DNA from: Deltaproteobacteria bacterium
Lineage (GTDB): Bacteria; Desulfobacterota; Desulfarculia; Adiutricales; Adiutricaceae
NCBI GenBank assembly: GCA_031277995.1
Contig: JAITLH010000155.1
Location: 1 to 6,769, forward strand
Reading direction: 5' to 3'
DNA: 6,769 bases
Part shown: piece by piece, positions 1 to 5,238 of the stretch
Layout of the letters: the number at the start of each line of letters is the position of its first letter
How positions within the stretch are numbered: the first letter of the stretch is position 1
The notes under the pieces: model-generated
The model's database searches: none
Told to the model about the DNA's origin: nothing
The model's input: only the letters and a program-made list of their open reading frames with translations
Translations under genes and position numbers: made by a program

Positions 1-30
1 CAAGCCAAGGCCAAGAAACCTTCGCGTAGA

Positions 31-303
31 CGGAACCCAATACCGCCAAACGAAAGGCCAATGGCCAAGTCACTTTTTATCTTAATGTCCGTGAAACCAA
101 GCGCGGACGGAACCCAATACCGCCAACGATAGGCCAATGGCCAAGTCACTTTTCATCTTAATGGCCGTGAAACCAAGCGCGGGCGGAACCCAATACCGCC
201 AAACGAAAGGCCAAGGGCCAAGTCACTTTTCATCTTAATGGCCGTGAAACCAAGCGCGGGCGGGTGCCAAGCCGCCAACGAAAGGCCAATGGCCAAGTCA
301 CTT
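31..303. repeat. Tandem array of ~77-bp repeats (about 3.5 units)
   Basis: Units begin at about 31, 108, 184 and 261, giving periods of 77, 76 and 77 bp. The fourth unit diverges after about 303. Each unit contains in order a short inverted repeat (GGCGG or GACGG, a spacer of 8-9 nt, then CCGCC), a GGCC-rich stretch such as GGCCAATGGCC, the block AAGTCACTTTTCATCTTAAT, and a tail ACCAAGCGCGG. Units differ by a few substitutions and by single-base indels. Because 77 and 76 are not multiples of three, no reading frame is kept from unit to unit, so this is not a repeat-protein gene. Units are similar along their whole length, which rules out a CRISPR repeat/spacer layout. The contig begins at the decayed left edge of the array. 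Function is unknown. Confidence 0.85.
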
Positions 304-440
304 CCGATTACCCGCTCCCCGCGTTAGATCCAAAACGATGGCCTTCCAAACCAAAGGCAAAGGAAAAAACGCGAAAGCCCAAGACATGGCCAACCAAAGA
401 GGCCAAGTCATCTTCCAAGCGCCACAAAGTTGGCCAAGGG

Positions 441-562
441 ACCAAGCGCGGGCGGGTGCCAAGCCGCCAACGAGAGGCCAAGCCCAGGTCAAGGGCCCTC
501 GCGAAAGCGGGTGCCAAGCCGCCAACGAGAGGCCAAGCCAAGGCCCAAAGACCAAGCGCGGG
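441..562. repeat. Degenerate further copies of the same repeat family
   Basis: The 29-base core that opens the fourth unit of the array (261-289) recurs at 453-481 and 508-536 with one substitution (AAAGG to GAGGG-type change). The tail ACCAAGCGCGGG recurs at 441-452 and 551-562. The two cores are 55 bp apart, and the CACTTTTCATC block is lost. The segment 304-440 between the array and these copies is GGCC/CCAAG-rich but only loosely related. The core keeps an inverted repeat GGCGG...CCGCC around a loop that differs from that of the upstream units. Confidence 0.75.
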
Positions 563-616
563 CCAATGTCATGGGGCCCCACGGGAGGTCTAGGGAAATT
601 GATAGGCCAAGCCTAG

Positions 617-1191
617 GATTTGTGTCTAGGAAAAGTAGCCAAAGAAGATCGGGCTATTGGGGGATTCGACGACTATCTCTTTCGATATATTATATGGAAC
701 TCTTCGCGGTTTACAAGCCCATGGCCAAGCGTCCGTAGAGACGGACTTTTAGCCGACGGGGTAAAAGGCGAGGCCTAATCCCATCGAAAACACCTTGTCA
801 GTGGTCGAAAACGCGGGGAGGGAATTGATATGGCATATTGTAATCATTCCATTTCAAAAAGCAAGGGGTCAAGCGAAATTTTTTTTCGCCTAGGGCCATT
901 TTTTTTTCAACCAATGGTTTTAAAATAGCCGACGGTATTCTAAGTAGCTAATAAATAGCCGTTTTTTGGTTGGGATGAGCGGATTAATTATCTAACAAGG
1001 TCAACTTGCCGATAAGCAAATCAGAAGGCCGGGGTCTCCCCACCCTAGGGCCTTGGCCAGGATCCAGGCTTTTAAGCCCAGGCCGGACTCGAGTTGGCCA
1101 TGGGTGGCGGTTACGGGTGTTGGTTTTTTTTGGCCCGGGCGTTTACGGTTTTTTTTGTTTTGTTGGCCTGGTCATTAACGAGTGAATATAA
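617..1191. other. Non-coding region between the repeat array and the OmpA-family gene
   Basis: I see no supported gene here. The direct repeat TAGCCGACGG occurs at 750-759 and 926-935. T runs of eight or nine bases lie at 879-886, 899-907, 1124-1131 and 1149-1156 (approximate). An inverted repeat GCGAAA/TTTCGC spans 873-889. A nested hairpin runs from AAGGCC (1025-1030) to GGCCTT (1049-1054) around GGGGTCTCCCC. A palindrome-dense stretch follows (GGCTTTTAAGCC at 1067-1078, then CTCGAG and CCATGG). The best promoter guess for the downstream gene is TTGGTT (966-971), a 17-nt gap and TATCTA (989-994). Each box matches consensus at only about half its positions, so no promoter is assigned with confidence. 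Confidence 0.6.
731..750 (+). terminator. Weak terminator-like hairpin with T4
   Basis: GTCCGT (731-736) and ACGGAC (741-746) form a perfect 6-bp stem with loop AGAG, followed by four T residues. The stem is short and the T tract weak, and no convincing gene lies just upstream. It may simply be a decayed relic of the upstream repeat, whose units carry the similar string CGGACGG. Confidence 0.25.
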
Positions 1192-2181
1192 ATGCGGCAT
1201 AAAAATATTACAATATCTCTCCTTTTAGTTATTTTAAGTAGCCTATGGTTACTTATTGGAGGATCTAGTAGTATTCAAGCCATGACTAACCACCACGATT
1301 ATTTTCCCCACGGTTGGCAAAAACCCGCCCTGTATGGGGCCCTTAGGACTTCCGACGAGATGATTGATTTTGACATCACCGTCGAGGGCGAGGAGACCCG
1401 GAGGGAAGAATTTATTTTAAGGGACGGCGAAGGGCGGGCCCTTAGGCTTAGCCACAACGGCCGGGTTTTTTGCTACGTGGCCGATCACGATCTTGACGAT
1501 CCCTGGGATTACCAGGTGGTTGACTACGACGGAAGCGGGGCCTTTGAAAGCAAAGAACCGCCCTTTTCGGATTTTCCGTTACCCCGTTGGACTTTCATTA
1601 ATTACCCCTTCCAGTACGTAAATCGCCGAAGGTTAACCGATTTGACCGGGGTGGACGATCCCACCTTAAACCAGATGATCGACGCCCTAAGCCCCGGCCG
1701 CCGGGCCAGGCGCCCGGCCTATACCCCGGAGCAAAGGGCGGCCCTAACCATCGCCCGGGGCGGCACCCCGCCACCGGAGGAATATTTAAACGAGCCCGAG
1801 GGTGACGATCAGCCCAGGTTAGCCCTAAACATCCTTTTTGAGTTTGACAAAGACGTCTTGACCTCCGAAGCCAGGGACGTTTTAAATACCCTGGGCCGGG
1901 CCTTGACTTCCCAGGAACTCTCCGGAAGTAGGTTTAGGCTGGAAGGCCATACCGACGCCAAGGGTAGTTACGAATACAATCTCGATCTCTCCAGGCGCCG
2001 AGCCTTATCGGTCCAAAGATATTTGATGGAAAACTACGACATTAGCTCCAACCAACTGCCCATCGAAGGCCTGGGCGAATCGCAACCCCTGCCTAACATC
2101 GATCCCGAGGATGGCCGCAATAGGCGCGTGGAAGTGGTTAACCTCTCAAGCTCCCAGTATTTAACCTCGCAAAACCCTTGA
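1192..2181 (+). CDS. Secreted OmpA-family protein with a possible EF-hand-like loop
   Basis: The 329-residue product is predicted to be exported to the periplasm/outer membrane and to bind peptidoglycan through its C-terminal OmpA-like domain. Residues 1-30 look like a signal peptide: basic N-end, hydrophobic core around residues 8-23, and a possible signal peptidase I site after SIQA at residue 30. No lipobox cysteine is present. The OmpA-like domain covers about 210-317. It shows FEFDKD (217-221), GHTD (252-255, with D255 as the expected diaminopimelate-contacting Asp), LSRRRA (266-271, with R270 the expected partner Arg) and NRRVEV (310-315). The middle region, 31-200, matches no family I recognise, but DYDGSGAFESKE (111-122) fits an EF-hand type calcium loop. 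A proline-rich linker precedes the C-terminal domain. The start is fixed by a TAA codon immediately upstream in frame; the ribosome site is weak (GAG only). It appears monocistronic. Confidence 0.9.
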   Translation: MRHKNITISLLLVILSSLWLLIGGSSSIQAMTNHHDYFPHGWQKPALYGALRTSDEMIDFDITVEGEETRREEFILRDGEGRALRLSHNGRVFCYVADHDLDDPWDYQVVDYDGSGAFESKEPPFSDFPLPRWTFINYPFQYVNRRRLTDLTGVDDPTLNQMIDALSPGRRARRPAYTPEQRAALTIARGGTPPPEEYLNEPEGDDQPRLALNILFEFDKDVLTSEARDVLNTLGRALTSQELSGSRFRLEGHTDAKGSYEYNLDLSRRRALSVQRYLMENYDISSNQLPIEGLGESQPLPNIDPEDGRNRRVEVVNLSSSQYLTSQNP

Positions 2182-2189
2182 GCGGGCCG

Positions 2190-2293
2190 GAAGTTTGGGG
2201 CGCGGTTGGGCGCGGTTGGCCTTGATGGCCGGGGTTGGGTTGGTTTGGGCGCGGCTTGGTTGGTTTGGGCTGGCTTTGGTTTTGGTTTGGGGC
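2190..2293. repeat. G/T-rich, A-free tract with short tandem repeats
   Basis: Downstream of the OmpA-family gene the plus strand is strongly G/T biased, and no A occurs from 2226 to 2293 (68 nt). A tandem repeat of GGGCGCGGTT lies near 2198-2220. GGTTGGTTTGGGC appears twice, 20 bp apart (2238-2250 and 2258-2270). G runs of three or four recur, giving some G-quadruplex potential on the plus strand. I see no gene in it. Confidence 0.65.
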
Positions 2294-2369
2294 AATCGAA
2301 TAATCGCTTTGTTTACGCAGTTGGGAAAAGGGCGTAAGAAAGCGCCCAATGGTTTTGGGCAATAAAGCC

Positions 2370-2448
2370 AACCCCTCGGTTTGGGCGACTATGCCGGATC
2401 ATTACGAGGTCTGGTTCGAGCTTGGGCCGGGGGGTTTTTTTATTTTTT
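2370..2448 (+). terminator. Probable intrinsic terminator for the OmpA-family gene
   Basis: AACCCCTCGG (2370-2379) pairs with CCGGGGGGTT (2427-2436) over 10 positions with a single G-U wobble. The right arm runs into a T7-A-T6 tract (2435-2448). The enclosed 47 nt can form a small inner stem (CCGGA 2394-2398 with TCTGG 2410-2414). The large loop is atypical for an intrinsic terminator, so this is a moderate call. Its position, just before a strong promoter and after the OmpA-family gene, suits insulation of the two units. A small hairpin at 2344-2360 (GCCCAA/TTGGGC) lies just upstream and lacks a T tract. Confidence 0.5.
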
Positions 2449-2450
2449 CC

Positions 2451-2479
2451 TTGACAAAGGGAAAAACCGAGAGTACACT
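2451..2479 (+). promoter_or_regulatory. Strong sigma-70 type promoter of the aroF-pheA leader
   Basis: A perfect -35 box TTGACA (2451-2456), a 17-nt spacer and the -10 box TACACT (2474-2479, matching TATAAT at four of six positions) form a near-ideal housekeeping promoter. Transcription would start near 2485-2487, giving a leader of about 420 nt before the aroF start codon. A T-rich stretch lies directly upstream of the -35 box. Confidence 0.8.
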
Positions 2480-2497
2480 TTTTGGCTAAGGAATACT

Positions 2498-2533
2498 ATG
2501 TCACAGCCGCGGAGCTGGATACCCACAAAATGA
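2498..2533 (+). CDS. Short leader ORF 1 (11 codons), possible
   Basis: An 11-codon ORF (MSQPRSWIPTK) begins only about 12 nt after the predicted transcription start. It has a good ribosome site, AAGGA (2488-2492), five bases before the ATG. It has no run of aromatic codons and stops 16 nt before the first ATG of the Phe/Tyr-rich leader ORF, which is in another frame. It could couple translation into that ORF, or it could be a chance ORF. I do not recognise the peptide. Confidence 0.35.
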   Translation: MSQPRSWIPTK

Positions 2534-2549
2534 GACGATAAACCCACTG

Positions 2550-2687
2550 ATGAAATCTTATCTAACAACCGCCGAGATGGCGCCCCCCTTATTAAGCTGG
2601 CAAAGCGGTGGCCATACGCTGACGATCCGTCCCCAGTTTAACTTTTTCTACTTTTATTTTTATGACTCACACGGGGGTATCGCCTAA
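2550..2687 (+). CDS. Phe/Tyr-rich leader peptide of the aroF-pheA operon
   Basis: This 45-codon ORF encodes a peptide whose residues 30-38 read FNFFYFYFY: five Phe and three Tyr in nine codons (2637-2663). It ends with GGIA and TAA at 2685-2687. It lies between a strong promoter and a perfect intrinsic terminator (2715-2747), upstream of DAHP synthase and chorismate mutase-prephenate dehydratase genes. Phe-rich leader peptides of this sort, such as E. coli PheL, are the sensors of classical attenuation. Here a ribosome would pause when charged tRNA-Phe or tRNA-Tyr is scarce. Its last codons form the RNA segment that pairs with the terminator loop. The start is uncertain: ATG at 2550 and the in-frame ATG at 2577 (giving 36 codons) both lack a clear ribosome site. 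Translation could be coupled to the short ORF at 2498-2533. The peptide itself probably has no function beyond its translation. Confidence 0.75.
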   Translation: MKSYLTTAEMAPPLLSWQSGGHTLTIRPQFNFFYFYFYDSHGGIA

Positions 2688-2747
2688 GCCGCGACGTGAA
2701 ATTTTCACTTTTGGGCCGTTGACGATACCCGTCAACGGCTTTTTTTT
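2621..2747 (+). promoter_or_regulatory. Transcription attenuator: four competing RNA segments
   Basis: Four segments can be drawn. Segment 1 is GACGATCC (2621-2628). Segment 2 is GGGTATCG (2675-2682), inside the last leader codons. Segment 3 is GCCGTTGACGATACCC (2715-2730). Segment 4 is GTCAACGGC (2731-2739). Segment 2 pairs perfectly over 8 bp with CGATACCC (2723-2730) of segment 3; this would be the antiterminator. Segment 2 can instead pair with CGATCC of segment 1 around one bulged base. Segments 3 and 4 form the terminator. The Phe/Tyr codons (2637-2663) sit between 1 and 2, as in the trp/phe/his attenuators. A stalled ribosome would free segment 2; one that reaches the stop codon would cover it. 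Only C2723 is shared by the 2:3 helix and the terminator stem, so exclusion may be partly steric. Confidence 0.7.
2715..2747 (+). terminator. Intrinsic terminator inside the aroF-pheA leader
   Basis: GCCGTTGAC (2715-2723) and GTCAACGGC (2731-2739) form a perfect 9-bp stem with loop GATACCC, followed by eight T residues (2740-2747). This is a textbook rho-independent terminator. It lies about 260 nt after the predicted transcription start and 158 nt before the aroF start codon, with no long gene upstream in the same transcript. That arrangement points to regulated premature termination rather than a normal gene end. Confidence 0.9.
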
Positions 2748-2905
2748 GTCTTAAGGGCCTGAAGAAAAAGTTCTCGCTTAAGAGATTTTGTCCAATAAAT
2801 AAATTAAGTTTCTATATTTAATAGTTTAAAAAGATTTTTTAAACTTTATTTTTTAATATTCTCAATAACCGTTAACATCAATCCGTTTAGAGGAGAGACA
2901 CCAAA
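2748..2905 (+). promoter_or_regulatory. AT-rich leader downstream of the attenuator, with the aroF ribosome site
   Basis: Beyond the terminator lie an inverted repeat TCTTAAG/CTTAAGA (2749-2755 and 2777-2783) and a very AT-rich stretch. That stretch contains a perfect 10-bp inverted repeat, AGTTTAAAAA (2823-2832) with TTTTTAAACT (2836-2845). A second promoter is possible but weak (TTGTCC at 2788-2793, TATATT at 2813-2818, 19-nt gap); if real it would bypass the attenuator. The aroF ribosome site is AGGAG (2891-2895), 10 nt before the ATG. Confidence 0.45.
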
Positions 2906-3937
2906 ATGTCCAGTAATCCCGAAAACCAGCCAACCGCCGAGGCCCAGGCCCACCGACCGGCGGTTACCGTCGAGGCGCCCCCGTCGGAGAAGTCGCCCCA
3001 GTCAGTCCCGTCAGCCCCGTCTGCCCCGTCAGGCCAGGCCAATTTGGCCGCGCCGGCCCCCAAAAAACTCCCCCCTTACAAGCAAGCCAGTCGCCTGACC
3101 CATCCCGACGATTCGGTCATTAGGCTAGGCAATTACTCCATCGGCGGCGAGGAATTCGTGGTCATGGCCGGGCCCTGCTCGGTTGAGGCCGATCCCCAGA
3201 TGCTGGGAACGGCCTGGGACGTGAAAATCTCCGGGGCCCACATCATTAGGGGCGGCGCCTTTAAACCCCGAAGCTCGCCCTATAGCTTCCAGGGCTTGGC
3301 CGAGGAAGGCCTAAAGATGTTGGCCAAGGCCAGGGAACTGACCGGCCTGGGGATAGTGACCGAGGTCATGGATTCCTCGGACATCGATTTGGTCGAATCC
3401 TACGCGGATATTTTGCAGGTCGGGGCCAGAAACTCCCAAAACTTTTCCTTGCTTAAACGCTTAAGCAAAACCCGAAAGCCGATTTTGCTTAAGCGCGGGC
3501 TTATGAATACCGTGGAAGAGCTTTTGTGTTCGGCCGAATACCTTTTGGCCGGCGGCAACGAAAAAGTCATTCTCTGCGAGCGCGGCATCAGAACCTTCGA
3601 AACCTCCACCCGCAACACCTTGGACCTCTCCTCGGTTTTGACCATCAAAGAAAAAAGCCACCTCCCCGTCATCGTCGATCCCAGCCACGCCAGCGGCAAA
3701 GCCCATTACGTCGCGCCCTTGTCCCGGGCCGCTTTGGCCGTGGGCGCCGACGGCCTTATGATCGAGGTCCACTGCGCCCCGGAACTGGCCCTTTGCGACG
3801 GCGACGAATCCCTCACCCCCGAGACCTTTAGGGTCCTGATGGCCGATCTGGCCCGCCTGGCCCCCCACTTTGGCCGCAAAATCTCCACGATAGACGACGG
3901 CGCCCTTAAACTAGCCGACCAAGGAGGACAAAAATGA
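2906..3937 (+). CDS. aroF: 3-deoxy-7-phosphoheptulonate (DAHP) synthase, class I-beta
   Basis: This cytoplasmic, metal-dependent enzyme condenses phosphoenolpyruvate with erythrose 4-phosphate, the first step of the shikimate pathway. The 343-residue protein carries the class I-beta (KDO8P-synthase-like) motifs GPCSVE (89-94), GGAFKPRSSPYSFQG (116-130), GARNSQNF (173-180), LLKRG (194-198), ILCERGIRTFE (222-232) and VDPSHASGK (257-265). The expected metal ligands are C91, H261, E287 and D298. Recalled Thermotoga maritima ligand numbers (Cys102, His272, Glu298, Asp309) all differ by the same offset of 11. Residues 1-55 are Pro/Ala/Ser-rich and low in complexity, replacing the ferredoxin-like regulatory domain of the Thermotoga enzyme. 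Similarity starts at about KKLPPYK (53-59). The first gene after the attenuator, it overlaps pheA by four bases. The symbol aroF is used for the family; aroA or aroG is used in some genomes. Confidence 0.95.
   Translation: MSSNPENQPTAEAQAHRPAVTVEAPPSEKSPQSVPSAPSAPSGQANLAAPAPKKLPPYKQASRLTHPDDSVIRLGNYSIGGEEFVVMAGPCSVEADPQMLGTAWDVKISGAHIIRGGAFKPRSSPYSFQGLAEEGLKMLAKARELTGLGIVTEVMDSSDIDLVESYADILQVGARNSQNFSLLKRLSKTRKPILLKRGLMNTVEELLCSAEYLLAGGNEKVILCERGIRTFETSTRNTLDLSSVLTIKEKSHLPVIVDPSHASGKAHYVAPLSRAALAVGADGLMIEVHCAPELALCDGDESLTPETFRVLMADLARLAPHFGRKISTIDDGALKLADQGGQK
3921..3927 (+). promoter_or_regulatory. Consensus ribosome binding site of pheA within aroF
   Basis: AAGGAGG, a full anti-16S match, lies six bases before the pheA ATG (3934) and inside the last codons of aroF. 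Together with the ATGA overlap of stop and start (3934-3937), it fixes the pheA start and suggests translational coupling. Confidence 0.9.
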
Positions 3938-5079
3938 CCCAATTACCCAAGCGTTCAGAAATGGACGCCGTTTTGGGGCCCCTTCGCCAAGAGATAGACC
4001 AATTGGACGTGGAAATCTTGGATCTCATACAAAAAAGGGCCAAGAGAGCCATCGAACTCGGAAAAATCAAAAAGAAAAGCTCTTTTCCCATCATGGATCT
4101 CTCCCGCGAAAGGCAGGTCATTTCCAGGATAACGGCCAAACCCGTGGAAGTTGGCCAGGGCCTGGGCCCGGAAGCGGTCATGAGTATCTTTACCGAGATC
4201 ATCAAGGCCTGCCGGGCCGCCCAAGCCCCGACCAAGGTGGCTTTTTTGGGACCGGCCGGAACCTTTAGCCACGCCGCGGCCTTGGAACAGTTTGGCCGCC
4301 TGGCCCATTTCATGCCCCAAGACGATCTGCCCCAAATCTTTGAGGTGGTCGAGTCCGGGGAGGCCGATTTTGCCATCGTCCCCTTTGAAAACACCACCGA
4401 GGGCATCGTTGGCCAAACCTTGGATCTTATCTCCAAAACCGACCTTAGGGTCCAGGCCATGCTTAACCTCAAGGTGAGCTTGACCTTAATGAGCGCCCAC
4501 GGCGATCTGGGCAAGATCAAAACCATAAGCTCCCACCCGCAGGCCCTGGCCCAATGCCGCAATTGGCTGGCCTTAAACATGCCCGGCATTGAACTAAGGC
4601 CCACCGTCTCGAGCGCCGCCGGGGCCACCTTGGCCCTCTCCGACGATAGCTGCGCCGTCATAGGCCATCCGTCCCTGGCCACTTTTTACAACCTAACCGT
4701 CATGAGCGGGGATCTGCAAGATTTCCAACACAACCAGACCTGCTTTTTGATCTTTAGCCGGGAAGACGCCATGCAAAACGGAAACGATCGCACCCTTCTC
4801 TGGTTTAGCGCTCCCCATAACTCCGGAAGCCTGTATAAGTGTCTTCAACCCCTGGCCGAGTCCGGGGTTAACCTTACCAGGCTCCATAGCCGCCCCAACG
4901 TCGATTCCCCCTGGGAATACCTCTTTTTCCTGGAACTCGACGGCCATTTCCAAGACGAAAAAGTCATAAGGGCCATCAAGGCCCTGGAGGCCGAAACCCA
5001 AAAGTGCCGGGTCATGGGTTCCTACCACGTCCCGGAACCCCCAGCCCAAAGCGCCCCCGGCGGCCAAAAGCCCCTCTGA
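3934..5079 (+). CDS. pheA: Chorismate mutase / prephenate dehydratase (P-protein)
   Basis: This bifunctional cytoplasmic enzyme converts chorismate to prephenate and then to phenylpyruvate, the Phe precursor. The 381 residues match the usual P-protein length. An AroQ-type chorismate mutase domain covers about 10-96, with LRQEID (R18), KRA (R35), GK (K44) and D55-x-x-R58-E59. The prephenate dehydratase domain (about 100-280) begins KVAFLGPAGTFSH and has VPFENTTEG (149-157) and SHPQALAQC (200-208). The ACT domain runs from about 288 to 365. Two signature motifs differ from the norm. The catalytic TRF motif reads T269-C270-F271 (Cys codon TGC at 4741-4743), and the Phe-binding ESRP motif reads HSRP (318-321), with GSLY instead of GALY/GALV (298-301). 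The catalytic Thr is kept. The start is set by a full ribosome site and the ATGA overlap with aroF. A strong terminator follows 22 bp after the stop. Confidence 0.95.
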   Translation: MTQLPKRSEMDAVLGPLRQEIDQLDVEILDLIQKRAKRAIELGKIKKKSSFPIMDLSRERQVISRITAKPVEVGQGLGPEAVMSIFTEIIKACRAAQAPTKVAFLGPAGTFSHAAALEQFGRLAHFMPQDDLPQIFEVVESGEADFAIVPFENTTEGIVGQTLDLISKTDLRVQAMLNLKVSLTLMSAHGDLGKIKTISSHPQALAQCRNWLALNMPGIELRPTVSSAAGATLALSDDSCAVIGHPSLATFYNLTVMSGDLQDFQHNQTCFLIFSREDAMQNGNDRTLLWFSAPHNSGSLYKCLQPLAESGVNLTRLHSRPNVDSPWEYLFFLELDGHFQDEKVIRAIKALEAETQKCRVMGSYHVPEPPAQSAPGGQKPL

Positions 5080-5101
5080 CGAAAAAACCCCCAAAAACCC
5101 A

Positions 5102-5151
5102 AAAAAACCCATCAAAATCGCGCCCGGGGGCGCGGCTTTGATGGGTTTTTT
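5102..5151 (+). terminator. Strong intrinsic terminator of the aroF-pheA operon
   Basis: CCCATCAAA (5108-5116) pairs with TTTGATGGG (5137-5145). The inner segment CGCGCC (5119-5124) pairs with GGCGCG (5129-5134) around loop CGGG, with small mismatches between the two stems. Six A residues before the stem match the six T residues after it (5146-5151), so it could terminate transcripts from both strands. Confidence 0.92.
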
Positions 5152-5212
5152 ATGGAAATTTTTTACCCTGTTATTTCCATTATAAGCCAAAAAAAATTTT
5201 TTTTATTGTTAT

Positions 5213-5238
5213 GCCTATGGTTTTAGGCTTTTGTTTTT
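5213..5238 (+). terminator. Possible second terminator after pheA
   Basis: GCCTA (5213-5217) pairs with TAGGC (5224-5228) over a six-base loop, followed by TTTTGTTTTT (5229-5238). The stem is only 5 bp, so it would at best back up the stronger terminator at 5102-5151. Confidence 0.35.

Noticed and set aside
1..562. CRISPR array
   Set aside because: Units are similar along their whole 77-bp length with no unique spacers of constant size, and no cas genes are present.
264..738. Overlapping Lys/Arg/Pro-rich ORFs on the plus strand and Trp-rich ones on the minus strand over the repeat region
   Set aside because: All frames stay open because the sequence is a stop-poor, GGCCAA-rich repeat. Repeat periods of 77, 76 and 55 bp break the frame, there is no ribosome site, and the products match no family I recognise.
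665..738. Weak promoter (TTCGAC, 17 nt, TATTAT) with a 14-codon ORF ending in a small hairpin
   Set aside because: There is no ribosome site, the hairpin is short and resembles repeat debris, and no regulated gene follows directly.
1055..1145. Cluster of classical restriction sites (GGATCC, CTCGAG, CCATGG, CCCGGG) resembling a cloning polylinker
   Set aside because: The sites are spread over about 90 bp within GGCC-rich sequence typical of the whole window, and no flanking vector sequence is seen.
2138..2371. Minus-strand ORF of 77 codons, Pro/Gln/Asn-rich
   Set aside because: It is the complement of the G/T-rich repeat tract, uses a TTG start without a ribosome site, and overlaps the end of the OmpA-family gene.
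2600..2640. T-box-like string near AAGCGGTGGCC
   Set aside because: It does not match the conserved T-box bulge sequence (GGTGG followed by ACCGCG), and no specifier stem is evident; the Phe/Tyr ORF explains the leader better.
3400..4682. Long minus-strand ORFs opposite aroF and pheA
   Set aside because: They are antisense shadows of well-supported conserved genes; their products show no recognisable domains and have no ribosome sites.
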